From assembly GCA_963576565.1 (NCBI GenBank), contig OY755042.1:14176262-14240261 (forward strand): a stretch of DNA of 64,000 nt, read 5' to 3'. Below are positions 43,923 to 54,900 of the stretch, one piece after another. Below the pieces are notes generated by a model. That model was not told the origin of the DNA. It saw only the letters and a list, made by a program, of their open reading frames with translations, and did not search any database. The first letter of the stretch is position 1; the number at the start of each line of letters is the position of its first letter. Origin of the DNA: Aspidapion aeneum. Its lineage: Eukaryota; Arthropoda; Insecta; Coleoptera; Brentidae. A program made the position numbers and the translations under genes.

Positions 43923-44847
43923 ACTATTTGCGTTCGATGACATTTAATATTTTTGCAACTAACCATTTCTAAAGCTTTACATAAGTCCCTTTTGTTAAAT
44001 GTGAAGGCAACTTCACTAGGTACTCAAATCAATCTGCAACAAAAAATAATATATTTCTTGTTGCCCCATTACGATGTTTTTTATTACCCCACGATAGTCA
44101 AAACGAAAGGGTATAGTAAAAAGCATTTCCATTCTGAACCACGTGTTTATGACAAGCAAAATTTAAAACAATATACCTATAGAGTCTTATATTTGACAAC
44201 AAACTTGAGTATCTATTAAAACTGAAAATAAAGTGTTTCATTCAGACAAAAAAAATATGATCAGAAATGGTTTGGTTGCAAAAAAGATGTTTAAAAAAGA
44301 GCACAAAAGAGCTAAAACTATTAATATTTTGGTAGAAATATTTCAAAGGTTTTTTTCAGATATATTTCAAATGACAAAATGCAAGAGTAGCAAAAAAATA
44401 TTTTCCATTACCCCTGTTCCTTATTCCCCCATCTTCCCCTATGTCAAATAAATGGGTTCTGCTCAATACTGCAGTGACCTGTGCAGCCAGCGCCAGTCAA
44501 ATGGCGCGGAATGTAATAAAAGCTCGCTAAAACCCAATTGCGCACGTTCTAAGTACGTCAAATATGTTATGTTAACCGTCCCTGAGTTTGTGGCGTTCCA
44601 TGAAAGCCGTTTATGACATGTGACGTTCAAATGTCAACAGTGTCAAATTACGTTACTCGTCGGCCATTTTTGGTACAACCAAAAAGTATCTAATAAGTCT
44701 TTATAAAGCCGCACGCCAGTTGCAGTGGCCCGGCACAGATATAGACCTGTCACCTTTATGTTTTTTTTAACACAATAGAATTGTGCGTCGTTGTTTTTTT
44801 TAACAAATATCATTAGGTACACTAAGAAGAGCTAAAAACTAACTTAC
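43923..44847 (-). other. Proximal part of probable intron 1 of the homeobox gene
   Basis: It starts (minus strand) with the donor GTAAGTTAG at 44847. 44450-44760 is less AT-rich and free of recognised repeats, which is compatible with conserved regulatory sequence, though nothing specific can be shown. No homeodomain exon is found. Confidence 0.45.
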
Positions 44848-44850
44848 CTG
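44842..44850 (-). other. Splice donor of the homeobox exon
   Basis: Minus-strand CAG|GTAAGT, a full consensus, with the exon's last base at 44848 and the intron's first at 44847. Confidence 0.8.
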
Positions 44851-45430
44851 AATTAATGCTACCCAAGCCAAATGGCGACCCACTTTGAAAAATTGGTCCA
44901 GGACCTACAAATGGGTTTACAAGACCCTGATGGGGCCAATTTTGATGTGCAGCTTGATATGCCGCTGCCAACGCTGAGAACGGTGTAGGCCTAATTGGTC
45001 CTTGACCAAACAAAGTTTCCTTTGAGTATTGTCTTGGTCGTTCTTTAATGTTATTATCTTCATCCTTGTGTGGACTATTACCACCCTTGGTTTCTGTATT
45101 TAGGTCTTCTACATCCACAATTGAATCTTCTTCTTCTTCCTCAGGATTTGAATCATAATCGTCTTCCGAAGAATGATGGGAAGGACTTCGAGGTGGTAAA
45201 GTTTCAGGACCATGAGAATCAGGAGACGATGATTTTTGCGGCCTAGTATCAGCTAAGAGAGAAGCTACACTAAAACTTATGTGTCCGTTTTTGCTAGTTA
45301 AGGGTTGATGAGCATTTTGTGGCGTATTGTCACTGTTATTATTTTGCATAGTTTCTCTATTTGTAAATTTTAATTTCTCCAAAATTTGGATAGTCATTAT
45401 TTGAGCACTATCAGTCTCTGTCCTTAGCAT
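44848..45430 (-). CDS. msh: First coding exon of an msh/Drop-like homeobox gene
   Basis: This is the N-terminal part, 194 codons plus one base, of a probable NK-like transcriptional repressor acting in the nucleus. ATG 45430 is preceded in frame by a stop (45434-45436). Residues 51-61, ISFSVASLLAD, form an eh1-type Groucho-binding motif. A Pro/Ser region (66-88), an acidic run (89-109) and RPTPFSALAAAYQAAHQ (147-163), typical of insect msh proteins as I recall them, follow. The exon ends at a strong donor CAG|GTAAGTT (phase 1); reading beyond it meets a stop after eight codons. The homeodomain itself must lie in a later exon and is not in the window as far as I can see. Another eh1-bearing homeobox gene is possible. 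It is the only confident host gene and shows no frame damage. Confidence 0.68.
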
Positions 45431-45800
45431 AAGTTAGTGAAGGCAAGTAAGTATTGTTTAATCACTGCACCCCACTTCACATCTTAATGAAGTTAATTAA
45501 ATTATTAATCACGATCAACACAACTAATTGGTTTTTAATCGATAACCTAGTGATCTATAATAACCTGACCAGAATACTTAAAGCAAACTGACCAAGTAAC
45601 TAAACGGAGTTATTTCACGGAATTTGGCGTGGGGCGTCGCTTTCGTCAGAGGCGGAGCGAGTCTCCGCCTCCCGTTTAAAAATATTATTAGGGAGATCAG
45701 CCAATAAGCTTTACTGCTGTCCTTAACTACCTCGCAATAAAACAGTTCGAGAGTATTCGGATATATTCGACTTTCATAATATGTTGCGCTTTATTTGTTC
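45431..45800 (-). promoter_or_regulatory. 5' UTR and probable promoter region of the homeobox gene
   Basis: Upstream of the start codon the sequence becomes CpG-richer, with GGCGTGGGGCGTCGCTTTCG and an inverted GAGGCGGAG..CTCCGCCTC hairpin at 45651-45679. No repeat family of the window enters 44450-45900. No clear TATA element is placed with confidence, and the transcription start is not determinable by eye. Confidence 0.4.
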
Positions 45801-46009
45801 TCATGGCTGTAATTATACACCTTTATTGAGCTGACAGCATTCTGCAGCGTCTCAATTGTAGGTAATACTTAGTAATGGGATTTTTATCATAATACCCAAG
45901 TATAAATCGAAAACAATTTGTATTTTTTTATAAAAGGAGAAGTAAAACATGGTTGATTAAAAGCTATTTTTAATTAATGATATTCACACCACAAAATTTA
46001 AATGTAACG
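45801..46009. other. Spacer upstream of the homeobox gene
   Basis: AT-rich, no feature recognised. Confidence 0.45.
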
Positions 46010-46161
46010 CAAGCGCGGATCTGAGTCAAAATCTATGGGGTGAAGGGAGGGAGCAGATAATAGTCGACTTAATAAATTTCCCATTTGCCCCTTAATTATT
46101 AACAAAGGTGCCTATTTTTTTTCTGGTAATTACCACGTTACCCCTATCAAATCCGCGCTTG
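46010..46161. mobile_element. Small TIR MITE CAAGCGCGGAT
   Basis: CAAGCGCGGATCTGA at 46010 and AAATCCGCGCTTG ending at 46161 are inverted. The interior has CCCCTTAATTATTAACAAA and TTACCACGTTACCCC, and is related in complement to 37608-37690. It is about 152 bp and non-coding. Confidence 0.7.
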
Positions 46162-46624
46162 AGTTAAAGGCTAATTTTAGCAATATAAACTATAAGCAAT
46201 ACTTAGCGAAAAAAAATATACTTATCTAGTACCTAATACACTTATTAATAATTGCAAAAATTTAAAATTTTCAACCATGTCTGGAATACCTAGCCTTCAA
46301 AATTCTAAAACTCTTATTTATTATGAATATATTCGCTTCATCACCTATATATAAGGAGACTACCTTGGGCGCACCCGGGAACCAAACCGAACCGACCCCC
46401 CCCCAAACCTAAGATTCTTTTTAGATGTTTTTCACACATTTCATAAATAAAACGATACAAAGGCCTCGCCCACTCCAATGCGTATTCCATTGTGCGCCAC
46501 TGACACTACAGTTTCCAGAGAGCTCAGAAAAAAGATTCAATTATTCTTACATCAAGAAGACGCAACGGCGGAAGATAAGATGTACAATTCAAAAGTACAT
46601 GAAAAGAATAGCCAATCTCCTACT
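46162..46624. other. No gene recognised
   Basis: Contains a CCGAACCGACCCCCCCCC stretch (46385-46402). No domain or boundary is recognised. Confidence 0.45.
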
Positions 46625-46626
46625 TA

Positions 46627-47859
46627 CGAGGATGGGATAAAAAGTTTCCGGCCTAGCCCATAGCAGGCCCGATTTGTTTTTGTATTTCAACGTGTTTCTG
46701 TAACCTTGCTTGTGATCAGTATACGCTCGAAGTTTAAAGTGAGTGCATCAAGTAGTTTGTGTCCTGCTTATTTTGAAAATTTATACAGTGTCAATTTTAA
46801 AAGATTGAAAAAAACGCCGTGATAAAATATCAAAGGGTTATCGCCGACGAACATAAAAGCTGAACTAGATGCTACACTAGGGAAATCCCTTCCTATACCA
46901 CAGTTAAAACCTGGGTATAGCACTTTAAAAACAAAAACGGCAACTTCTGAAGAAATGGTGCAAACCATTCATAAACTAATTATAGAAGATCGCAGATTAA
47001 GACTGTAAGACGTAGCTGAGGCTGTGGGCATATCAAAACAGCGAGTTCACCATATTTTGTGTGAAGTTTCAAGTATGAGAAAGCTATCCGCCCGATGGGT
47101 GCCGCGTTTGCTCACGCCAGATCAAAAGCTCGTGCGTTTTAGAGGAGAAATTGGCACTGTCTAGAAGTGATTCAGGGGACCTTTTGCGTAGATTTATTAC
47201 GGTTGATGAAACATAGGTTCATCATTATACCCCTGAAACTAAGCACCAGTCCAAACGATGGACAGCAAAGGACTAACCAGTTCCAAAGAAGGCAAAGGCA
47301 GTACCGTCTGCTGCAAAGGGCTTAGCAACGGTCTTTTGTGACGCTAAAGGGATACTCCTCACAGATTATCTCGAAAAAAGAAGAACAATAAATTAAGAAG
47401 ACTACAGCGACTTACTGGATCAGCTCAAGCAGAATATAAGCGAAAAACGCCCTGGTTTGGCAAAAAAGAAAATCTTGTTTCATCAGGACAATGCACCTTG
47501 CCACAAGTTTACTCTTATAATGGCTAAAATCCATCAGCTAGGCGTTGAACTGTTAAATCGTCCACCTTATTCGCCAGACCTAGCCCCGTCAGACTTTCAT
47601 TTGTTTCCAAACCTAAAAAAAATTCTTGCTGGAAAAAAAATTTCCTCAGATTTAGAAGTCATTGCAGCTACAAACGCTTATTTTGACGAGTTGGATAAAT
47701 CAGACTTCAGTGATGGCATCAAATCAGTTGAACATCGTTGGGCCAAATCATGGCCAAAGATATTACCTTACAAGCGGACTATGTAGAAAAATAAATTATT
47801 ATTTAGTCACTATGGTGTTGCGTTCTATGTTAGGCCGGAAACTTTTTATCTCATCCTCG
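46627..47859 (+). mobile_element. mariner (DD34D) transposon copy B, full length, degenerate
   Basis: 1233 bp between CGAGGATGGGATAAAAAGTT and AACTTTTTATCTCATCCTCG, flanked by TA (46625-46626 and 47860-47861). It is the sister of 4736-6023 with better-preserved ends, including the right-hand TTAGGCCGG block. Confidence 0.95.
46803..47786 (+). pseudogene. mariner transposase pseudogene (copy B)
   Basis: The start codon has become ATTG, and a stretch matching about 15-25 bp blocks of copy A is deleted near 46830-46930. Frame shifts near 47140 and stops at 47215 and 47275 break the middle. The last third, 47457-47786, is open and carries FHQDNAPCHK and YSPDLAPSDFHLFP, with the two aspartates 34 residues apart, to the terminal PYKRTM. 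Different lesions from copy A show independent decay after insertion. Confidence 0.93.
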
Positions 47860-47861
47860 TA

Positions 47862-48154
47862 CATCTAGGCAACAATTTTGCTGGGCGCCTTCTCATTGGG
47901 TGCAGGCGTTCTTTTTCTGCCTTACACACTTAGATAGTAGGTATACCATGTCTCAAGCACTCGTGTTTTTTGGATTAAAAAATTTAGTTGGAACACTAGA
48001 GGCTCGTGGCTTCCCAAAATATAGAAGAACTATTTATGCAAACTAAATTTTGTTTAACAATCTAGTTTATATACAATAACTAGATGCCCACACGGGCCTT
48101 TAGAGAGGCGAATTTTCGATAGGTTATAGTAATTAGTGCACAATATTTAAATAA
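47862..48154. other. Spacer, nothing recognised
   Basis: No frame or repeat recognised. Confidence 0.45.
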
Positions 48155-48545
48155 ATTGATTTATGACGGATCTGATATCTTCCTAGCCCATTAGCACACT
48201 CCACGCTATATCAGCCTTGAAAACAGATTTTTTTGTGAATATCTCAGAAATAAAAGCTTCTACAAAGTTTTTGATTATAACGCAAATTATTGAGAAAAAA
48301 AATTGATGCGATGTCCCGTTAAAAAGTTAGCATATTTGCAATTTTTAAACTGTCAAGAAACTGTCATTAGCATTAATGGATCTTGACCAAAATCTAGTTA
48401 GCTCGTTACAGTGTCAAACACTATTTTTCATAAAAATCAGTTCAGCGGTTTAGGAGCTATCGTGTTACGGACAGACACACACACACACACACACAAACAG
48501 ATAAACATCACGATGCTATTGATAAGATGGCCATTACGCCCGGGC
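48155..48545 (+). repeat. Dispersed CA-rich repeat family, copy
   Basis: Runs from ATGACGGATCTGATATCTTC through AGTTCAGCGGTTTAGGAGCT to the (AC)n tract at 48474-48494 and ATCACGATGCTATTGATAAG. Same orientation as 25960-26400; truncated at its distal end. Confidence 0.8.
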
Positions 48546-48589
48546 TAGAAATGTAAAAATATGTAAATTCATACCTATTTCAAATAATT

Positions 48590-48960
48590 GGCGGTTCTAG
48601 GGGGAGGAGGGTAAAGGGGGTAATTATTCCCCCCCATTACCCGAGAAAATATGTAAAGTTATACTTATGAGCGGCTAGCTACTAAGGGTAAGTTAAAGGC
48701 TGAAAAAATTTTTATGTTTGTTGACTTGCTTTATCAAAAAAGCACTTAAGGAAGAAATCACCTGTGGAAAAAAGTGTACATGGAAAAAAGCGCACAGAGC
48801 ACACCCCCAAAATAATAAATTAAAAAAAAACTTGATTATAAAGTATTGCAATATTACGCGGTGAAGTTGCGAAAATGGTACATTTTGAAAGCCATCAATT
48901 AAATTTACTTAGAGTTTCTTTATAAAGCGTTACGTTGACATCATAAAAAAAATCCTATTA
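48590..48960. repeat. Old dispersed repeat, uninterrupted reference copy
   Basis: The left part matches 9575-9870 and the right part (TATTGCAATATTACG..GGTGAAGTTGCGAAAATGGTA) matches 10795-10930. It therefore shows the arrangement before the hairpin element inserted at 9921-10673. It is non-coding. Confidence 0.6.
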
Positions 48961-50454
48961 TTTTTACTGGTTTCCTTTTTTCGACGAAAATTTTTTTTTG
49001 AGATAACGCCGAAAATGTGTTATTTGGCTGTATTTTGACTTATCCTACCAATTATTTTTTTTTTAATTTTTTTTATTTATTGCATTAAGGGATTATACAT
49101 AGGTATCCCTATTACCAAGGTTGATTCTTAGCAGTAACATATAGTTGATGTTGTATTAAAGTGGCACCGCGTAAGAAGCCTTAAAAATTAAGTGTTTCAC
49201 TTTGTACATGCAGTGTGCCGCTAGGGGTTTAATGTTCGAAGGATAAAACACTAAGACCTTTTAAAGGAGAGATCAAATAGGTACTTACCTAATAAATAAA
49301 GATCCGAAACATAAAAAAGGATCCAAAATTATATTAAAATGTGCGCAAATATTGATTTAGTTGCAAAAACGGTAATTTGTTTTGTAAAAAGCTCCGTCAT
49401 AATTTGTTTGCATAAACAGTCAAAACAACAACGAATAGAAAACGTCAAAGCCGGCTTCGTAACAACCAGATAAGAGTATATGTTCCTTTCTAATGAAATC
49501 GTTTAGAAAGCAAGTAAGCTAATGACTAATTAGTGCAGTGCCTCATTTTGGGAATCAATATCAATAAAAATATTAAAGGAAGTGCGTGCCACTGTATGTA
49601 CCCCTCTATAACCCGCCCATCAAGGTATTGATGACGCGGTGTCATTTGAATACAATATCAAGTATAGGTATATTCTAAAGTACGAAGCCCAGGATTTAGA
49701 AGTATTATAGCCCATCGCATCGACTTTTTTTTTCGTTACTTAGCCTTAAGTGTTCCTTATTACGTCATATTATGATTATATTAAGAAACGGAAAACTTCT
49801 AAAGGTATTATTCAACAGAATCGCCAGGATACCAAATTACCAAATCTAGTTTTATAATAGGATACAGGACGTTTCTTAGTTGCTTTTAGAACCTGGCATA
49901 ATAGCTTTAGGCTCTAAAAGGTTCTATACTGGTGGAACCGCTAGAGGGCGAAGCTGGAGTTTATTTCTTATGGTTTTATAGTGAGTTTAATACATAGGTT
50001 GCCACCACCAATTGGGGAATCCCATTTAGGAGGTCTAAGGGGTATATAAGGGTAATGGGAACGTTCTAGCGACCAAACATTGAAACTAATGGCTTTAAGG
50101 AAAGGCGCTGGCAACCTTTTAGCTTCTGCTATAAATAAAGAAATGTTACTTGGGAGATCACTTGTTTATTTTATTTGCCGCTGTTAATATTACCTACGCC
50201 CTTAGGGTAAGAAAAGTTTTAAATATTTTTATAATTTTTATAGTTTTTATAAATCTCAATAAAAAAAATTCAAATATTGTCAAAATTCTATAAAAATTTA
50301 AAATATTTTCAAAAATCTAAAAATTTTTCAAAATTGGATATACACTGTAGCATTGTAAATTAAATTGCAATTGCATAGTCGTGAACCTACTGATTTTATT
50401 GAAACTCGGTCAGTTCTTGATAGAATAGGTAGTTTATTATTTTATTTTTACCTT
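48961..50454. other. No gene; dispersed-family fragment and a possible LTR-like segment
   Basis: 48985-49045 is a reversed end fragment of the CA-rich family (TTTTGAGATAACGCCGAAAA). At 50041-50160 a TATA-like GGTATATAAGGG is followed about 100 bp on by AATAAAGAAATG, the spacing seen in LTRs. No second LTR, primer site or direct repeat supports it. The remainder has no recognised feature. Confidence 0.35.
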
Positions 50455-50945
50455 CCTAGCCCGCGCAGCAATGGCTAGAGAAAATATTGTTTTCGACGAA
50501 ATTTTTTTTTGAGATAACGCCGAAAATGTGTTATTTGGGTGTATTTTGACCTATCATAACAATATCGTCATGACGTCTGTCTGTGTGTGTGTATTTTTTT
50601 TCTGTCCGTAACACGATAGGTCCTAATCTGCTGAACCGATTTTTATAAAATTTTCAGGAAAAATAATGTTCGATACTCTAACGAGCTGATTAGATTTTGG
50701 TCAAAATCCATTAAGGCTATTGACAGTTTTTTGACAATTAAAAATTAACGGAGCATCGCATCAATATGCGGTTTTCGGAAAATACTAGACCATATTTTGA
50801 TCAATAAACTTTGTAGGAGCTTACGTTTCCGAGATATTTACAAAAAACTGTTTTGAAGGCTGATTATCAAAGCTTCCCTTGAAGTGTGCTAATAGGCTAG
50901 CTAGGAAGGTATCAGATCCGTCATGGATCCATTTATTTATCTATA
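50455..50945 (-). repeat. Dispersed CA-rich repeat family, best copy (reversed)
   Basis: About 490 bp from CCGCGCAGCAATGGCTAG to GGTATCAGATCCGTCATGG, with a GT microsatellite at 50577-50592 and all interior blocks of the family (CGAGCTGATTAGATTTTGGT, ACGGAGCATCGCATCAATAT). No TIR and no coding. Confidence 0.85.
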
Positions 50946-51084
50946 TGTGTGTATATAAAAAATGGGAGTAGGAAAATCCTGCATTATGAAAGTCGCGAGC
51001 CGCCACTGATATTTTTGTTCCTGTATCGTAAAAAATTAGTTTGAAAGTAATTGAAAATATTGTCCCTAAAATAGCATTCTTGGT

Positions 51085-51960
51085 TATTTTTGTTTTGTAG
51101 AACAATAGAACGCAAAATATCCAAAATAAAAGCGAACCAAAATTTTGAGTTCATAGGGGTACCACAGTGAAGTAAATTGGGACCATTACTTTTTATTTTA
51201 TATATAAATAACCTACCAACAATTTTAAAGAATTGTATGATACAAATGTTTGCAGATGATACATTTCTTTATTTAAAAGAAACTTCATTAGAAAACCTAA
51301 CTATTGAGATAAATTAAGAATTAAAAAATGTAGTTCATTGGCTAAACGCAAACAAATTAAAATTAAATGTAAGCAAAACAAAATGTATGGTTTTAAATTC
51401 AAAAAATAACTTAACAAATTTTGCAATCACTATAAATAATGAGACATTAGAAATTACAAATTCATTAAAATATCCTGTATAATTATAGATTCAAAATTAA
51501 AGTTCTATAAAAACTACGAATATATTATATCAAACATTTCTTTAAAAATTAATTATATAGGAAGGATTAGTTATTATTTATCATTTTTTTCTAAAAATGT
51601 GTTTACAATACAACAATATTACCACATTTTTCCTACTGCTCAGCTATATTATACACAGCGAATAAAAATATTATAAATAAACTTCAAATTTTACAAAATA
51701 GAGCAATTAGGATAATTCTAAAAGCAGATAAATACACCAAATTACACTAATATTAATGTTATAAATAAAACTATAATGTTTGTATATTTATTTACAAAAT
51801 TCAAAACAGTCTACTACCAGCACAACTAAAAGATTTTGCCCTCCAAAATTTAGATTTCCATTCACATTATACAAGATACAAAGACGATTTTCATTTTGTC
51901 AGAATTCAATAAATTTTAAAAAATCAATAAAATTAAAAGAAATTAAACAAATTTAAAAAA
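51085..51960 (+). pseudogene. LINE reverse transcriptase remnant (CR1/Jockey-like), AT-shifted
   Basis: At 51156 the frame reads GVPQ, then a stop where G is expected, then SKLGPLLFILYINNLPTIL. It continues in frame to QMFADDTFLYLKE (catalytic FADD near 51249), one more stop, and VVHWLNANKLKLNVSKTKCM. These are the RT blocks that bind template and the two catalytic aspartates. Downstream to about 51960 there are further fragments such as NKLQILQNRAIRIIL in broken frames. It is much more AT-rich than the other LINEs, suggesting long decay. It is distinct from the RTE-like copies. Confidence 0.85.
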
Positions 51961-52139
51961 AGTTTTAAAAAATATTTATTTTCAATGCAGTTTGTTTAAT
52001 TATAGAATTATTCATTTGGATGTAAGTAGAATAAATTATTGTTTTACAGTTGAAAATATTACTTAGCCTATAAATATTTCTATAGCTAACAATTAGATTT
52101 TATTTTTTGTTTGAAATTCGTAGACAATAATTGAGTAGA

Positions 52140-52250
52140 AATAAAATTTCGGACTTCCATTGTCTTTATTTATTTAAATACGACGTTTCGGTTAGTAAGC
52201 ATCTCTAACCGTCTTCAAGTGTAAACTGAAGTGTGAGTAGATTTTAGATT
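52140..52250 (-). mobile_element. Penelope-like element 3' fragment
   Basis: On the plus strand TTTATTTAAATACGACGTTT, GTTAGTAAGCATCTC and TTCAAGTGTAAACTGAA are the complement of the 3' block of 15740-15885 and 37310-37385. Confidence 0.65.
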
Positions 52251-52680
52251 AATTTACTTTATTACTGTTAAAATTGAAGCATATTCTTGCTAAATAAAAT
52301 TTTAAAGTTAGAGTTAAGAAATATACGTCAAACAATTATAAAAGACGAAAGTTAAATAAGAATAATATGAGTGGCTCGCTGCTCTGTGACAAAAACTAAA
52401 GGAAACGTTCAGAAAAGTAATTATTATTAACAAGAAACCAACACTTTTAATTATTAAATTAAAACAGATTTGTCTATGTATATTCTCCAGGAAAATTAAT
52501 TTTAATATTCCAAATTAACTCTTTAATTTTGTATCCCGGAAATATTTTTAATAATTACAACTCCATGAATTTAGCAATACATTTATGAATTTATTAACAT
52601 TGCTTAAAAAATCCGACTTTTGTAATCTCAAATACCGACTATAATAGTAGCAGTAGTAGAAGTATTTTTCGTCTAGCGAC
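52251..52680. other. No gene recognised
   Basis: AT-rich spacer with no features. Confidence 0.45.
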
Positions 52681-52699
52681 TAGGTTAGGTTAGGTTTGA
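52681..52699. repeat. Short TTAGG tract
   Basis: TAGGTTAGGTTAGGTTT contains about three TTAGG units, the arthropod telomere motif. It lies just past the 3' end of the LINE fragment at 52765-53817 and is most simply the terminal repeat of that element. Confidence 0.6.
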
Positions 52700-52764
52700 T
52701 TATGAGTGGTGCGACTGTCGCCCCTCCACTGCGACTCAGGTGGTCTATTGTGGCTCATCCCAAC

Positions 52765-53817
52765 TTAAATATCACCAATACCTATCTCCTTTATGAAGCA
52801 GATCAGTTTGTTTGGTGATATTTCCTCAAGATCTTGAGGCTCTATCTGTCCAGGTCCGAATATTTTCGCCCTAGTTCTTTGTCTTGTTACGCAGTGGCAG
52901 ATTAGATGAAGTGGCGTTTCTTCCTCAACACCACAGAACCCACACGCTGGTGTGTTGCTTACTCCCAGTCTGTTCATGTGTTTGTTGAGTCGGCATTGGC
53001 CTGTGTATAGCCCTGTGATTATTCTTAGGCTATTCCTGTTTAATTCCAGGAGTTGGTTCGTTCTGTGTTTGTCTGGCTTGCTTAGAAAGGTTTTGGAGTG
53101 TTGTTGTCTCGGGGTTGCCCGCCAGTTTTGAGTCCCCTTTCTAACAACCCACTCTCCTATTTCTTTTGTGACTGTGGCCTTAGGTAAGCCGAAGTAAGGC
53201 TCCGGTCCAACCAGCGCGGATTCTGCTCCCGCTCTGGCTAGTGCGTCTGCTTTTTCATTTCCCTCAACTCCCGTGTGGCTTGGCACCCAGACAAGATTGA
53301 TCTTGTTGGTTCTGCTGGCCTGTCTTAGGGTTTCAAGGCAACTCCAGACTAGTCTGGATTGAATTTTGTGTGAGCTTAATGCTTTTAGAGCTGATAAGCT
53401 ATCTGAGATGATTTTGATGCTTTTGTTTGAGAGGTCCCTGCGGGTAATCTCTCTACAGCATACTTCTATTGCATGTAGTTCTACTTGGAATATGGTTGCT
53501 AAGTTTCCGAGTCCCACAGATATTTCAGTCCGTGGTCCCGTCACACCCGCACCCACCCCATTTTTTGTTTTCGATCCGACTGTATACCATACGTGGTCGG
53601 CGTTTAGCAGTTGAGCAGGTCTCTCCCGCCATTCCTCCCTCGTTGGTATAAGAACCTTAAAAGGTACATCGAAGCTGTATTTGGGTAACATGTAGTCTGT
53701 TGGCATGCTAAGTATTCGGTTATTCCTGAATACCTCAGCCAGGCCCGCAAAGTTACCCTTAGCTTGTCCAGGTTGCTCTTGGTTTAGGCTCTTGAAACTA
53801 GCGACTAGGCACACCAT
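52765..53817 (-). pseudogene. LINE C-terminal fragment with RNase H domain
   Basis: A 350-residue open frame, the C-terminus of a LINE polyprotein. RNase H, which removes RNA from the RNA/DNA hybrid, spans residues about 74-195: YTVGSKTKNGVGAGV, QVELHAIEVC, IISDSLSALKAL, VWVPSHTGVEGNEKADALA. Three of the four acidic active-site residues are present (E, D, D). The first, the D of the usual YTDGS, is V (codon GTC for GAC). A C-terminal CGFCGVEEETPLHLICHC motif is the zinc-knuckle-like end common in I/R1/LOA/Jockey-type elements. The RT is missing upstream. It is otherwise undamaged, so relatively young, and appears 5'-truncated. Confidence 0.9.
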
Positions 53818-54470
53818 ATACGAAACTGATGCACGTTTTCCTTAGAATGCAAGTTTCTTTCTCTAAGAGGACTTAATTTTACTCCTCTTTGCCGAGAGCA
53901 TGGGATCTTTATACTGCGTACCAAGTATACATAGTGGACCCACGCTTTTACACCTTTTCTGAAAGGAGGTCCTGCTACATGTTAGACTTGCATCTATCTA
54001 ACATCGCTATCGTCCCAGCAGAACTTGGTTATACACGATAAACTTCTTTCCTTTTCAGCGCAACAGTCGTGGTCGGCTCCTGGGTTATTAATCCTGGCTC
54101 TTCGGTTGTTGGCTCCTGGAGTACACCTGCTTATATTCTCGATTGTACAAGGTCCACTTATGTTTTTGTGTGCATTTGTATCGTACACAATTTCGATGTC
54201 GCCTGTTAAACGCTGAAAAGGAAGTGCGCGGCAGGGCTGCGTGACTTTTTTTTTACTATAATAGTAACTAAAAACAACTGGTCATATCTACACGTTAAGG
54301 CTTTTTTCTCCTCTATACTAATTTTTTTTCAAAGGTGCAAAATCTGTTTAAGTTTTGCATTTTATGGGTAGTTGCACGCGTTTAGTGAAACGTTTCGTAT
54401 TGCCATGCCTTTCAAATTCTGCAGCGTCTTTTTTGCACATGCAACATATTAATTAGCGGCTAATTTATTA
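53818..54470. other. No gene recognised
   Basis: TTTCCTTTTCAGCGC (54046-54060) and CGCTGAAAAGGAAGTGCGCG (about 54210) are inverted. The sequence between is less AT-rich than the surroundings and may be part of an unrecognised element. Confidence 0.4.
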
Positions 54471-54471
54471 C

Positions 54472-54729
54472 ATGTGTCCCAAAACTCATAATATTCCTGT
54501 CTTGCAAAAGAATATCTTAATGCTAGCGATTTATAAGTATATCGATCAAAATCAGGGTAAAAACTGTTTGGTTTTCACTTTCTCCAACGTCGATCACGAG
54601 GATACGAGTGATACCCGTCTGGAACACGTCCTGATAGTCAGGAACAAATGTTGCATGCCAATCCACGACCGGACTGGTATCGACCTTTTGGGCCATCCTC
54701 AGGTGAATGTAGGCGATAGCTCCGTGTAG
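54472..54729 (+). other. Open frame of unknown origin beside a large hairpin
   Basis: 85 codons (MCPKTHNIPVLQKNILML start). I recognise no family. Its central part is duplicated in the loop of the neighbouring hairpin (54835-54900). Codon composition is not as AT-biased as the flanks, so it may be a fragment of an unknown element. Confidence 0.25.
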
Positions 54730-54900
54730 AGCATAAGTTGTGTGGAACCACCAGAAACAACTACTCCGAGGGAAAATACCCCTACCGGCATTGAATTATA
54801 CTAATGGTTTGAGGCTTTCGTTGGGAACTTGTTAAAACTGTTTGGTTTTTACTTTCTCCAACGTCGATCACGAGGATACGAGTGATCCCCGTCTGGAACA
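54562..54900. repeat. Direct repeat pair of about 67 bp
   Basis: 54562-54629 and 54834-54900 are the same sequence with two or three changes (AAAACTGTTTGGTTTT, CTCCAACGTCGATCACGAGG, CCCGTCTGGAACAC). Confidence 0.9.

Noticed and set aside
43953..44451. Two consecutive plus-strand frames as a host gene
   Set aside because: AT-rich composition, no domain, no splice context; probably chance.
1..44847. Homeodomain exon for the msh-like gene
   Set aside because: I looked for a minus-strand WFQNRRAK-type coding block and did not see one; a systematic translated search would be decisive.
50041..50210. TATA plus AATAAA as a solo LTR or gene promoter
   Set aside because: Suggestive spacing but no repeats, no coding sequence and no target duplication.
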